64,000 nucleotides of DNA, taken from Magicicada septendecula. Lineage: Eukaryota; Arthropoda; Insecta; Hemiptera; Cicadidae. The notes beneath the pieces were generated by a model. It was not told the DNA's origin, did no database searches, and worked only from the letters and a program-made list of their open reading frames with translations. The DNA lies in NCBI GenBank assembly GCA_034769895.1, contig CM068372.1, forward strand, positions 242,444,343-242,508,342, given 5' to 3'. The position numbers and the translations under genes were made by a program. Each line of letters starts with the position of its first letter. Within the stretch, counting starts at the first letter, position 1. Positions 1 through 11,295 of the stretch are shown here, one piece after another.

Positions 1-2829
1 ACATCAAATCTAGTATGCTTTCATATCTCTCCTACAAGAGTTACTATTGTAACGTGACATAATATAGCACAAAACTTACTAGTATAATTAATGGAAGAAA
101 AGCTGAAAACTGAAAGAAAATAAAAGGTTATAACATGAAGAATAATAGCACACTACTAACTAATTTTTGACTTAGACAATGACAAGGACTAGACCCAATA
201 GATTGGATAAGGTGAGACAAAAACAATAATCCAAACCACAATATGACTACAATTATGAGAGCCTGCCCAAATATTAACTAAAATAATGTATTAAAATAAA
301 AGTACAAAATTAGATAGGGCAATAAACAAAATGTAATCTATAGAAAAGATAAAAGAAAGGGAAATGTAAAATCAAAGATATGAATAAAATATACAATGTT
401 AAATAATAAGCTATCAAAAGCCACTATAATAAAATGAACCTGAGTAACAATAGTTATTAGTACAGAGGTGATGAATGAAATAAAAGTATGATAATCAATG
501 AAAAACCATTATAGGACCCAGTGATAGTAGAATAAACTACATAAACACTAGTTAAAGAAAGTGCAGTGTAATTAACTATAAAATAATAAACTGGTAATAA
601 CAGACTATAAGTAAGATAGTAACCCAGTTATAATAATTTGTTAGTATAGTATAAGTAGGATAAAAGATATATTGTGTTATTGTTAAGGAATGTTATAAAG
701 TTATATAAAAAACACATAGAAAATAAATATAAAAAAGTAATATGTTAGATTGAAAACAGAGGGGAGTTAGACACTATATTCTCTTAAATGAGTTTATAAG
801 GGAATAATAGTGCATAGTTAATATTCAAGTTTGTTATAGATTTCTTTGATGGTAAATAACCAAAGTATTGTTAGATGGCAAATTATGTTAAAACAAAACC
901 TTTAAAACATGGAAAAATTCAGATACAGGCATGGACCTATAAAGAGGTATTAAATAGTTATATAATCTTGTGATGATTAAAAACAATCAAATGTTATGAG
1001 TTAAGTTAGTTTGTTTCAGGAATAATATATGGTAACATATAAAATTAACATAAATAACTGTAAACAATTGTTATAAGTATAGGGTAGGTGAATTAGTAAC
1101 TCTAGGCATTAGGCTTAGAACTGAGGAGCAGAATTTTGTGAATTTTAAGATAAAACAATAGCCAATAATAAAATAAATTATATAATCTGTTTAGGTCTCA
1201 AAGTAAAACTGTAGGGTACAAAACTGGATAGATAATAATTAGTTTAAAGGTAATTAACAAAAGAAACACCAAACTGAAAAATTAGTAATCTGTTATAAGT
1301 TGACCAAAGGTAACTTTGTGTGGATCAAAATAATTTGTAAACAAAAAGCAAAATAATGGTGTTATCATATTTAATATTACAAGTAGTAGAAGGAAGTTAT
1401 AATACTTTAAAAGATTTTAATAATTGTGTATAGAAAAACGTTAGTTTGATATAACAATGTTATAAATTATCAGCCAATGGGAATTAGTTTTTTACAGGGA
1501 GTTGCCATGACAACGAAACCTTGTTACATACAAAACCGTTAATAAATTATCATTCCATTATTGAAGTTTGAGTGGGGTGGATGTATGAAGCCCACAAAGA
1601 CATAAAAAGAAGTAAATCAGCCTATTTTATCTAAAGCACTGATTTCTTAATCAGTTATTTAGATAAACTAAATAACAATAATAACACTAATAGTAAAAAA
1701 TAAATAAATTCAACCAAGGAAATAAAAAATAACCTGGAGAAATTGCTGAATAAGTCCCAGTGAAGAATTAACAATCCACAGAAGGAAGAATATAGACGAA
1801 CACCTAACTGAACCCTGGAACCCACATTAGCCAGTACGACTGAGGGAATTTAAACACCGTAACAAGACCATTAACGAAAATTGAACTTGGAATTCACTGA
1901 ACTACACAAGAAAGGACAAGCAGCAGTATTCCAGAGAATTGTTTCCCATGATAAGCAGAGACGAAGGAGTGTTAAGTATATTTTAAATACCACTTCACCG
2001 AAAAAACACCAATCATCAATAATTGTACTAAACTTTACACTTCACTAATCACTTTAATAACCTTTTGAACTTAATTTTATTTCACAAACACCTCAACTAG
2101 AATAAATATATCAATCCAACCTTGATTTTTCATGAATATGTTTTAAAAACGGAAGGTTTGCTAAGCATCAATAACCTATAAAGCACTAGTTCCCACATCG
2201 GTAATTTACCACTATTATTTAAGTATATCACCTGTTCAATAATATTTATAAGGTATATTGTAAGATTTTGTACTTTTATTAGTCTGTATAACAACATTTT
2301 CTGTAGTCAAAAGAACTTTCGACCTGAGATTAAACATAAACGAAATTGTCAAGGAGCCTCAACCATAACAGAAAGCGGGCAGAATAGCCAACCGCGAAAA
2401 AGTAAAACATGCCGGCGCAAAATTAAACATTATATTTTGAAGAAATTGTAATAATCGAACCACATATCAATAACTGTTAATAAAACTTAGTACACACGTT
2501 AACTGTAAGTTTGATTTTATTCAACACAAGATAAAATTAGATAAATCAATTAAAATATAGAATAATAAATTTGACGAAGTCGATTTACTAAGCAGTGTTG
2601 GTCAACCAGACGGCGAGGCAGTAAATACGAATTGAACGGCCGAACTGGTGAGTGAGTAGACATTCGACATTCATAAGTATTTAAAACCCAGTAACAAAGG
2701 CTCATTACACTATATACTGTTTCTACAGAATTTATAGTAAACTAAAAATATAACTTTTGTATATTCTAAAGGTAATGATAACACTGATACAATGTCTGGA
2801 AATTTACATCCAACCTAATATATGTTTTT
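1..2829. other. No recognisable gene
   Basis: A+T-rich and, over the first 1.5 kb, poor in C on the plus strand. No open frame, RNA gene or repeat was recognised on either strand. The composition resembles the long noncoding parts of the LTR elements elsewhere in the window, so an old LTR-element remnant is possible. It could equally be the next GUF1 intron, since the exon after 4186 was not found here. Confidence 0.5.
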
Positions 2830-3790
2830 ACCTAGCTAGTTCTATTGTCTTCAAAATGCAAGAAGATTATCTGCTTCATGTGTGTTATAGTTTCACTTTG
2901 GATAATTAAATAGTCGAAAGACTTTTTGAAAATTTTAATTATTCAAAACACTTAATTTCATTCTAATAATAATCTAGCCTTTAAAACAAATTTTGTTAAG
3001 GATGAATAACATTCATTATGCGAATACACACTACTCGATGGCGAATGCTAAGCAACGCATTCTGAACAAGAGATCACTTTAATAATTTTCTTGATTTTAA
3101 CGTCCAGTTATGTAAAATAATATGTTATTAACATAGTGATTATTTAAGGCATTTAGTTCACTTGCGTATGTATTAATTGAACTGTCTTCATCATCGCCTG
3201 CAGTAACATCATCTAAGTTGTCACCGAGATGTCTTTTCTGTGAACGAAGTTTAAGAAATGTATATGGTTCGACCAAAAACTGACAATTTCTATTAACCCT
3301 GATGCTGTTACAAAAAAGCAGTTTTTGCAAACTCCACTTAAACTGTAATGTATTCCATCCTCCCTTTAACCTATTACATGAGAAGAACAAGTCTTCATGA
3401 TCTTGTGAAATCTTATAGGTTAAAATATATTTTAAACCATTCTCAGTACCATATTGTAAGATAGCACTTATTTCTTTAAATGAATATACACAACAAGAAA
3501 ATCTTCAGAAAAATGTTTTCCTTTGATAATGGTATATCATAATACCTTCAATTTTGAGCGATTTTAAATAAGAAATGATTTCATATAATTTAACTGACAA
3601 CCCCATGCAATTATTAATGTTTATTGTACTTTTAAAACTCTTGGCAAAGGATATTCTTGAATTAAAAATGTGAAACAATAAATCCAATGACACTACTGTC
3701 ACTAATTAGAAAGTTAGGGTCACAAGCAATTTTTAAATAGTCTATTGTATCACGAACACTACTACTCAATGTTTGAACAGCTAAATTTCA
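2830..3790 (-). pseudogene. P-element/THAP9-like transposase remnant
   Basis: Decayed C-terminal half of a P-element/THAP9-type transposase, the protein that cuts and joins P-family DNA transposons. Read on the minus strand, a segment with LAVQTLSSSVRDTIDYLK (about 3780-3720) precedes DLLFHIFNSR and a YLKSLKI segment (3702-3505). After an in-frame TGA near 3500 come a short TYKISQDHEDLFFS motif and CNRLKGGWN (to 3345), and finally NNILFYITG (about 3100). This order is the family's order. A frameshift lies near 3690, the TGA interrupts the middle, and another shift near 3090 precedes a Cys-containing ISCSECVA stretch; the lower boundary is therefore soft. No THAP zinc finger or N-terminal half is visible, so the copy is dead. 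It lies downstream of the last GUF1 exon found. Confidence 0.72.
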
Positions 3791-3858
3791 CATTCGTTTT
3801 ATAATTAAATGTATATAAGGTAATTTATAATTGCTATTCCACATAAAATTAAACTAAC

Positions 3859-3991
3859 CGACTGCTGTCAGAAATGTAAAAGCGACTGCTTCTTGCTCCA
3901 AAGGAGTGGAGGGAGGGAACGTAGTTGCTGTTGCTGTTGGACTGGTTTCATTGTGCTGATGTAAGTGGGGAGTAGTTCCTCGAGTATACAT
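3859..3991 (-). other. Possible short coding exon, unidentified
   Basis: An open minus-strand frame of 44 codons runs from an ATG at 3991 to a GTTAGT donor-like site at 3858-3853. It is rich in Thr, Pro and Ser, then reads PLEQEAVAFTFLTAV. Just outside it (about 4022-4058) is a G-rich tract and a sequence like the end of a DNA transposon (minus strand: TAGTGGCGTATCTAGAATTT). It may be the 5' end of the P-like element downstream, fused to its C-terminal half by an internal deletion. Homology was not recognised, so chance is possible. Confidence 0.25.
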
Positions 3992-4185
3992 ATTGTACCT
4001 CTATGTCAACCCAACCCCAGACCCCCCCCCTAGACACCAAATTCTAGATACGCCACTATCAGGAAGTATAAAGTTCGCTCCAAGCACAAATACAGTTAAT
4101 ACTGACAATCCACAACCTTAAGCTAATAAACATACAACATTAATCAGTAAGGATCATACAGTGAGCTAAATAATAATCATTGCAC

Positions 4186-4323
4186 CTGGTGTAATAATTG
4201 TTCCCAGCACTACAGGTTCATACATCTCATCTATGATTGTTGGATCTGGCAGCTTTACTGGATTCGAAATATATATTTCCTCTGCACCATATTTTTTTAT
4301 GTTGCCTTTACCTAGTAGTTTTA
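4186..4323 (-). CDS. GUF1: GUF1 exon (LepA-specific segment and start of the C-terminal domains)
   Basis: Fourth identified exon of the mitochondrial elongation factor 4 gene. The acceptor is TTTCAG before 4323 and the donor is G/GTGCAA after 4186. It begins with two bases that complete the valine codon left by the previous exon, then encodes KLLGKGNIKKYGAEEIYIS and ends in YEPVVLGTIITP, the hallmark LepA/GUF1 motif that opens the EFG_C-like domain. GUF1 is a ribosome-binding GTPase that back-translocates stalled mitochondrial ribosomes. The next exon should encode the rest of the C-terminal region; it was not found in the 4.1 kb left in the window. The reading frame is undamaged. Confidence 0.9.
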
Positions 4324-6098
4324 CTGAAAACAAACAAACAAATAAAAATTATATTCCTCTTGTTTGGTGTAACAAGATGAAATTTATAGGAAATACTGAC
4401 ATACATTCACAAGTTTCATAATGAGTTATGAAAATATTTGTTTTTAATATTATTTTATTTTTATTATATTTAATTTTTATAATGAATTTACCTCAAGATA
4501 TTTCTTTCCTTTCCCAAGATATTTTTATTTTTATAAATAGCACAAGGAGTACATACATCACTTGTTAATATTACTTACTTCATGTCTGTGTGATCCAATT
4601 TATGTAAATATGAGGTATCATAACTTTATAATTCAGAAGTGTAGATGTGAATTTAGATATACACCAATTTACATACACATACATACAAATAATTTATACT
4701 TAAAGCTTTATATACCTATACGTGTAAATACTGTGCTACTTCTTAACTAAGTAACAAGTTATAATAAATAAAAAAGTAGCCCACCATCTTCTATGAAGTA
4801 TATTTGGTTGGATGTCCTCCTGAAATGATTATGATGGTTGTCAAAAAGACATTATAAAGTTTTTAAGGTTGAAACAATAACAATAATAAAGAACCTCATA
4901 TCTACATATTCTATTTAGTAATACACATTACTAGTAACCTCCCTGAGCTGCAGAACTTTCTCAATAATTTGAACAAAATACATTTATTGTTACATAAATT
5001 TTAAGGTTAGATGTTTTCCAAATACCAGAGAAAATTACAAAAACCATAATTACAACACTACTTTTCACTAAAATAACAATTATAAAGCCATCAATCACTA
5101 TTATATTTTTGTTTTTATGAATACAACAAACACTACAAATTACAAATTTACAACTACTGTATAGGTTCTTTAAATTCATAACTATAGTGACAAATGAGAA
5201 ATAATTTAGCCTTAGATTTTAAGTTTATGTATGTTTCCATAGATATCTAAAAGGTGTATCTAGTACCATACTTTTCATAAATATATGTAACTGATAAGAA
5301 TATGTAATTTTTTCCAAATACTGTTTACAAACCTTTTTTGAAGTAGTGCAAAATTTTCAAGGAGCCTTGACAGATATTAATTTTATCAAATTATTCCTTT
5401 GAAATTATTAAAGTTGACAGACTTCCAGTATTTTTAATAAAATTCTTCATGTCTTGTTTCCCTGCATAAACTTTTACAACTTTTTCAAAATGTTTACTTC
5501 TATTTTTGGCCTACAGTGTCCCTTAAGTTAAAAATTTTCAGATTAAACACTACATTCAGATTTGGGTTAAAATGTCCTTTAACCCAGCGCGGACTTTACA
5601 ACATTAACTTTTATATTTATTTCAAATTTTCATTCCTTTTTGGTCTCGATGTCCTAAAATGTTTTAAATTTCCAAAGCTGACCATACATTCAGATTATGG
5701 TTAAAATTCTTTTTAATTGACACCCCATATGGATTTATACAATTTTTTTTAAAGTTTCAAGAATGTACTAATTCTTTCTTATGTTATGTTCTATCTCCAT
5801 TATTTCTAAGTCATCCTAACAATTTTATATTCTGTTACAATAGGTATGAATCACTGCTATTTTATAATATAAAGACAGTACAAATGAAATGATGTGAATG
5901 TGTGCATGCATGTGTGTGCGCGCGCACGTGCATGCACGAGCAGGCACACAAATGTTTGTGCATATGCATAAGCGCATACAAATGTTATTTGTCAAAACAA
6001 AATTAAAGATATTCATAACAAAAATCTCTACACAATCAGAACAGAAATAAATGCAAATAAGAATGAGATGTTCTCACTATAGCCATATCTACTTTTAC
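4324..6098 (-). other. GUF1 intron
   Basis: A 1,775-bp intron with no gene recognised. It holds an alternating purine-pyrimidine tract at 5898-5938, listed separately. Three plus-strand open frames inside it (for example 4562-4750) are short, A+T-driven and unlike any known protein. Confidence 0.7.
5898..5938. repeat. 41-bp alternating purine-pyrimidine tract
   Basis: Every base alternates purine and pyrimidine from 5898 to 5938, mixing TG, CA and CG steps (core GTGTGCGCGCGCACGTGC). Such tracts can adopt left-handed Z-DNA. It is partly palindromic and lies in the GUF1 intron, where it is probably a mutated simple repeat. Confidence 0.8.
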
Positions 6099-6226
6099 CT
6101 TTGTATGTAACACTAGGAGCAGTCACTATTGCTAGAGCACCATACTCTTGTTCTAGCCTTTGGTTAAACACTTCCATATGCAATAGGCCTAAGAAGCCAA
6201 CTCGCCAGCCTTGTCCCAATGCTGGG
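6099..6226 (-). CDS. GUF1: GUF1 exon (domain III)
   Basis: Third identified exon of GUF1 (mitochondrial LepA/EF4). It begins after a TTTTAG acceptor at 6226 and ends at 6099 before a GTAAAA donor. It encodes [20 protein letters not shown], then a stretch containing RLEQEYG and ending TAPSVTYK, the very conserved EF-G domain III core of LepA proteins. A competing AG at 6222 would break the frame. Starting at 6226 completes the serine codon left open by exon 21437-21676, and the final G joins the TA that opens exon 4323. The intron upstream is 15,210 bp long and contains the whole Gypsy element E1. Confidence 0.92.
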
Positions 6227-7266
6227 CTAAAACACAACAAAGTAGTGTAGTACACACCAGCTGCAGAATACAAAAAAATTCTGGTTTTCTATATGTCACT
6301 GAATGGCATGTCACAGGGCACTGAACTGAACTAATCTTATATAATATGAACTGAACTGAAATAATTTTATACGATTTTTATGATTATAAATCTATCTTTT
6401 TGTTCTCTTTACTTTTGGAAATGAAAAGTAATATACTCAATATTATTTTAGGTGCTACCTAAAGACATAATGGTCCATGGAATTTTAAAAATATTCTATG
6501 TTAACATTGATAGTTTTACAGTCTTTTAACATTTCCTAGTTCTACTGTAAATTACTTGGGCTTGTATAGGAATTCACTCAGACAAGGTAGCTGAGCTGTA
6601 ACACAAGTGGTTATCCATCCGTGTTTTGTACACATGCATGTAACACTTGATTTTATACAAACTGACACAATGCTTTAACTGTACCACTGAGTTACATAGA
6701 CCATATAATAATATATAAATAATTGACAAACAATAATTAAGTTAAAATTATGTATAACACTTAAACAAAAAAATAACCTTTGAACAATTATTGTTAAAAA
6801 AAATTATAGACTATACATTTCTGGTGCCTGAAATCTATACTTCATCATAATTTCAACTCTATTTACGTCACACATGCCTTAGTGTATCATACCTCTTCAA
6901 AGTGCAATCTCTACCGATGTTCAATATAGATATATTCAGGCACATAACAGTAAGCCTAATATCTGCTTTATGCTGTGCATCAAAGTGTTTCTAATCATGT
7001 TTGTCTAATCCTTGATGCTCTCAACCAAGATTACATCTTTGCTCTGAATTGCTATGCCTATCAATTTTGGTTCCTGATGTTTCAGTTATATTATTCTGAA
7101 TGTCTCACATCTTATTAAGTGTTCCAAGTATAAAGCTTTTTGGCTTACGGTATTCACAATTCTGAGTCAACCTTAATTCTTTAATTCAGCTTTGCTAATT
7201 TTTGAGACTAATGAAACGCCCTCTGATATGCGACCTTATAAAGTGAATTTAGTTTCATTATATAAA

Positions 7267-7612
7267 GTGTCCATGAGGAATGGGACATACTTCAGGAATG
7301 TGCATTCTACACAGCAAAATAAAGGAGAAATTTTATATAAAAATAGGTCCGAAAACAAAGTGTTTTTGATTTATGGCTTGCAAAAAATTTCACCCTGATT
7401 TCTACTTCAAGGCTAAAATAAAGCCCTACTGATATTCTTGCAACTTAAATTAAAAGATATTTGTTTGTTTCATATGGTTTTTGACCTGAAACGTTGGAAA
7501 AAGAGACCATATATAGGCCAGCGTTTTCAGGCCTATGTTTATATTAAATTTCTTCTTTATTTTGCCGTGTAGAATGCATATCTCGAGTACGTCCCATTCC
7601 TCATGGGACACC
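7267..7612. repeat. Foldback (MITE-like) inverted repeat
   Basis: The arm at 7267-7362 reappears inverted at 7523-7612, with a loop of about 160 bp. Both arms contain ATGAGGAATGGGAC, GCATTCTACAC and GCAAAATAAAG in the same order. The arms have diverged and one has lost a C in the GTGTCCCATGAGG core. This is most likely an old non-autonomous DNA transposon in the GUF1 intron; no target duplication was identified. The two open frames over it (7192-7398 plus, 7450-7779 minus) come from the same arm read in both orientations. Confidence 0.6.
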
Positions 7613-8867
7613 TGTATGTGTTTTATAGTATTCTGTTTTACAGCCATACAACAATACAGATACATATAATACTTAGATATTCTCAATTTGACAGGAATAT
7701 ATTGTAACGTAACATATACATAAATTGTGAGCGTGTCGTGCCCCAAGTTAACGGGCGACAAAATTATACAATGGTACACATTGTTGTATTTAATGTAATT
7801 TTAATTGGTGCTGTGTTAATACTCATACAACATTTATATATAACATTACTAACAACGTGTATGTATAATTGGGGTTCAGGTGTAATTATAATAAGAGTAG
7901 TCCTTTTATGAATCGTAATATGTTTTCATTTATTCATGCAAACACACATAATAAAAATAATAATATTATAGTAATACTTGATTCGCCATAAGATATTCAT
8001 TATCTATGTTTTCCATGTTTCTTTGCTTGCTGTATTCTCATCACTAAAATAGATTTTATATCTTAGATATTATATTATCAATTCTAAGTAAAACATTTCT
8101 TCGTTATATTATAATTTCTTGCCTACGTAATTTCTGACTGTGTGCTTTTTAAATTTGTTAATACATTCTTATTCTATACTTGACATAACTTTTATGGCTT
8201 TATAATCATTTTAACACAACTAATTGATTATTTCCAATTACTTTACTTTATGTGCTTTCAATAAAAAGATTTAAATGAATTAATTACTTGTTAATTATTC
8301 AAGCAAGGATTTAAACTATTCTTACATTGCCTGTTCATTCATTAAAGAAAAATAATTAAAAATATTCTGATTACACGTAAATTACATTCTCTTATCTCTA
8401 TCTACATAGTTATTCTTTAATTTTAAAAATGTTTTTTATTAAAGTCTTTCAATGTCTTTATTCTTTGATAATTACAAATTGGTTTTTCGTCACCTTAAAT
8501 TCTGCAGATTGTCCCATGTCCTCCAGTGATCCATCGGTCCGCTCCTCTGGGTCCTCTTGTCCTTCCTGTCTCACTGCTCGTTCTCCAGTCTCTCGTCCTT
8601 CATGGTATATCGGCTGCTGTAGATTGTAATGACGTTTTGCTCTGGATCGGTTGCTGCTGTGACAGAACCGTCTCTAGTGCTCTGTGTCTCATTCCTCTGC
8701 TAGAAGTTCTATCGCCATCTGTCTAGAGTTGATGTTCTTAGTTGTAGACTGCTCGTAGATGTCTGACGATTTTATTGTTACGGTACTTTTTATTTATTGT
8801 TTTTCATTACTATTTGAAATCAAAACACTTCCCATGATACTTTATAGTTACGATATAAAAGTCTTGT

Positions 8868-9150
8868 TGATGTAGACATAGCGTCTAACTTTGTCCAAAG
8901 TAATTAAAAAATTCGCATCTCAGATGGACATAGCGTACCGCCACGACTGAAGATTGTTAGAAGAGATTAAAAATTTGCGTCGCGAACGGACATAGCGTAC
9001 CGCCGCGACTGAAGACTGTTAGAAGAGATTAAAAATTTGTGTCGCGAACGGACATAGCATACCGCCGCGACAGGACTGTTAGAAGAGATTAAAAATTCGC
9101 ATCGCGAACGGACATAGTGTACCGCCGCGACTGAAGACTGTTAGAAGAGA
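8868..9150. repeat. 62-bp minisatellite, about 4.5 copies
   Basis: Units start at 8926, 8988, 9050 and 9110, each opening GGACATAG and containing ACCGCC(A/G)CGAC, TGTTAGAAGAGA and ATTAAAAATT. The third unit is 60 bp (a 2-base loss), the last stops at 9150, and a diverged half unit precedes them from 8868. Units differ by only a few bases, so amplification is fairly recent. The unit is much richer in CpG than its surroundings. Confidence 0.85.
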
Positions 9151-9919
9151 GAGTTTGGCTCTCCTGGGCTCGTATTTATATCCTCCAAGAAAACCACACC
9201 TGTTGGCTCAGGAATAAGCATGTCAAAAACTGTCCATGGCTTGAGTGCCCCCACTCTCGTCTCATTTCACATATTCGCACTTTTTTGCCAATCGCACTGT
9301 TTAATGCGGATTTCAAGATGATCTAATAATGTCTAATTTAATTACACACATGATATGTAATTATCACAATGACTGCATCATTAGTGTAATTATTATGCTT
9401 TAAAAATTGCACAGAATTCGCACTGATTGTCCTAATTACGTAGAATTTGCACTGCACATGTGTCTGATTTTTACGCATTTTTAGAAGTTTTTACACTCTT
9501 TCATGTAAAAAGAGTGTATGGTTTGCTTAAAATTAAATGCAATCTTAATTTAGCATTTACTTGGGGTGAGGTGCAAACTTTCAGGCTCCAACAGGCTTCA
9601 CGCACACACTCTATTTACTTGTGTACACGCTTACAGCGGTAATCGCATGATATTTCTTGTTGATTCCTGTTTGAAAGCCAGCTTCCAATTTCACACCTGC
9701 TCGTCTATTACATATTATTAAAATTAAATTAAATATTTATTTATTTCATATATGCGCATTACAGCCTATGCTTGTATTGTCGCAATATAATTTTAACTTG
9801 GAAGAAGCTTCCTTATAATTAAAAAATCTCACCCATTATGTGTTTTCTTATTTCTTTGGAGTGGTCCAATTATCCACTGATGTTCCTACTTGAGAGCTCG
9901 CCTAATTTGTTACATTACT

Positions 9920-11092
9920 TGTAACGGGGTGAATATGAGGGGTTTTTATTTTTGTTAAATTTTATTAAATTTTTATTTGTAAAACTTCACAATTCATTTC
10001 CATATGTGTGGCCAGTCCCCGGTTGAATCTAAAGCGTAGTTTCTAACAAAGGAACTGTGGTGAAACAATTACAAAGGAATGTCGTGTTGTCGACTGTAGC
10101 ACAATTCTTAGAACTTTGCGGCTGTGTGGCATCTACGACCAAACACACTACATCAGCGGAGCGCAGACCGACGTGGAGTTGTTGGACACAAGATGGCTTA
10201 GAGAAGAATTTTTGTTCGCCACGCGGTCGGAGCTGACGGAAATAAAGTTTAAGTCCAGCCTACAATTGTGACGTCGACCAGTGCTCACCAAATATCATCC
10301 ACGTAAAAAACGCAAGAAACCCACGTGTTGAAGGTGTCACCGCTATGACTACGAAGTACAAGGCATTGCTTTCCGCCTTGTGGGACCGCAATCTAGTTGA
10401 GAGTGAACTTAGAGACGCTCTCCCCAATTCTCTTACAGACGTTACCTGGCCAGGTAATTGCCCCAAGGGGCTCTTTCAAAATTTATGAGTATCAAGTAAA
10501 AGTGCGTTTCTGTTAGTAAAAATGTGAAGGTGGTTGAAGTTTATCGGCAGAGAAGGAAGTTATAAACTTTTCGGACATTATAACACAATTTCGTAAGTGA
10601 ATCGCCACTACTTCAGAGATACCCTCGTTACCGGCAAGGGTATTGCACCATGTATAATACAAATGTTTATAAATAATTAAAAGGGGGTTTTTTATTTAAA
10701 TAGAGTGAATGTGAGAATGCTAGCAGGCTGGGCTGTCTGTTTAAAATAAGGTAAGATGTCTTAAATAAGTTAAATGGTACCAGATTAGGTTTCAATTATT
10801 TCAAAAAATTTGTATTCAATTTAAAATTTGGCTAGAAGTACTAGATTGTTTTTTAAAGATACAGGAATGAATAAAGAATAATTTGATATAGAAAAATTTA
10901 AAGAAAAAATAAAATTTAATTAATTTCTCTTCACGAAAAGCGAGTTGTGTAAGTTATTCACATAACCTGTAAACCATGCTTGCATTCTAACGTTCGTGTG
11001 ACGAGACCCTAGGCGGAGAAAACAGTTTATAAGGTAGGTGGAAAATAAATAATTTTATGTATTTATATTTGTAGTATTGAGTTAACTTCACA
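9920..11092 (+). repeat. E1 5' LTR
   Basis: 1,173 bp, TGTAACGGGG at the start and CTTCACA at the end; matched almost base for base by 20024-21197. The transcription start and poly(A) signal were not placed. Confidence 0.93.
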
Positions 11093-11094
11093 AT

Positions 11095-11113
11095 TGGCGC
11101 TTCCGAAAGGGAC
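11095..11113 (+). other. E1 primer binding site
   Basis: TGGCGCTTCCGAAAGGGAC starts two bases after the 5' LTR. It resembles the tRNA-Lys primer site TGGCGCCCGAACAGGGAC, which is present unchanged in element C, but with a changed middle. Confidence 0.7.
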
Positions 11114-11295
11114 AGTTTTTGTAAATTAAAATTTAAATATAAAAACCACACCTACAACAGATGCAAGCGTGATTTGAGGTTAGAGTAGTGAAGTAGAGGT
11201 ACGTAATTTACGCATTGTATACATAAGATTGAAATTATGTTATGGGGAATTAAATTAATTAGAGTAAAGTAACAAGTCTTATAAAATAATAAATA

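Larger units (their letters stand above)
6227..9919 (-). other. Distal part of the 15.2-kb GUF1 intron
   Basis: No gene seen. It holds a foldback repeat (7267-7612) and a minisatellite (8868-9150). The C+T-rich stretch 8480-8740 gives two overlapping plus-strand frames of 66 residues that look like low-complexity artefacts. Confidence 0.6.

Noticed and set aside
1570-2700. Possible LTR after a purine-rich GAGTGGGGTGGA
   Set aside because: No second copy, primer site or coding region nearby; too weak to call.
7702-9914. Possible solo LTR (TGTAACGTAAC to TTTGTTACA)
   Set aside because: No matching target duplication or second copy was found; TG...CA ends alone are too common in A+T-rich DNA.
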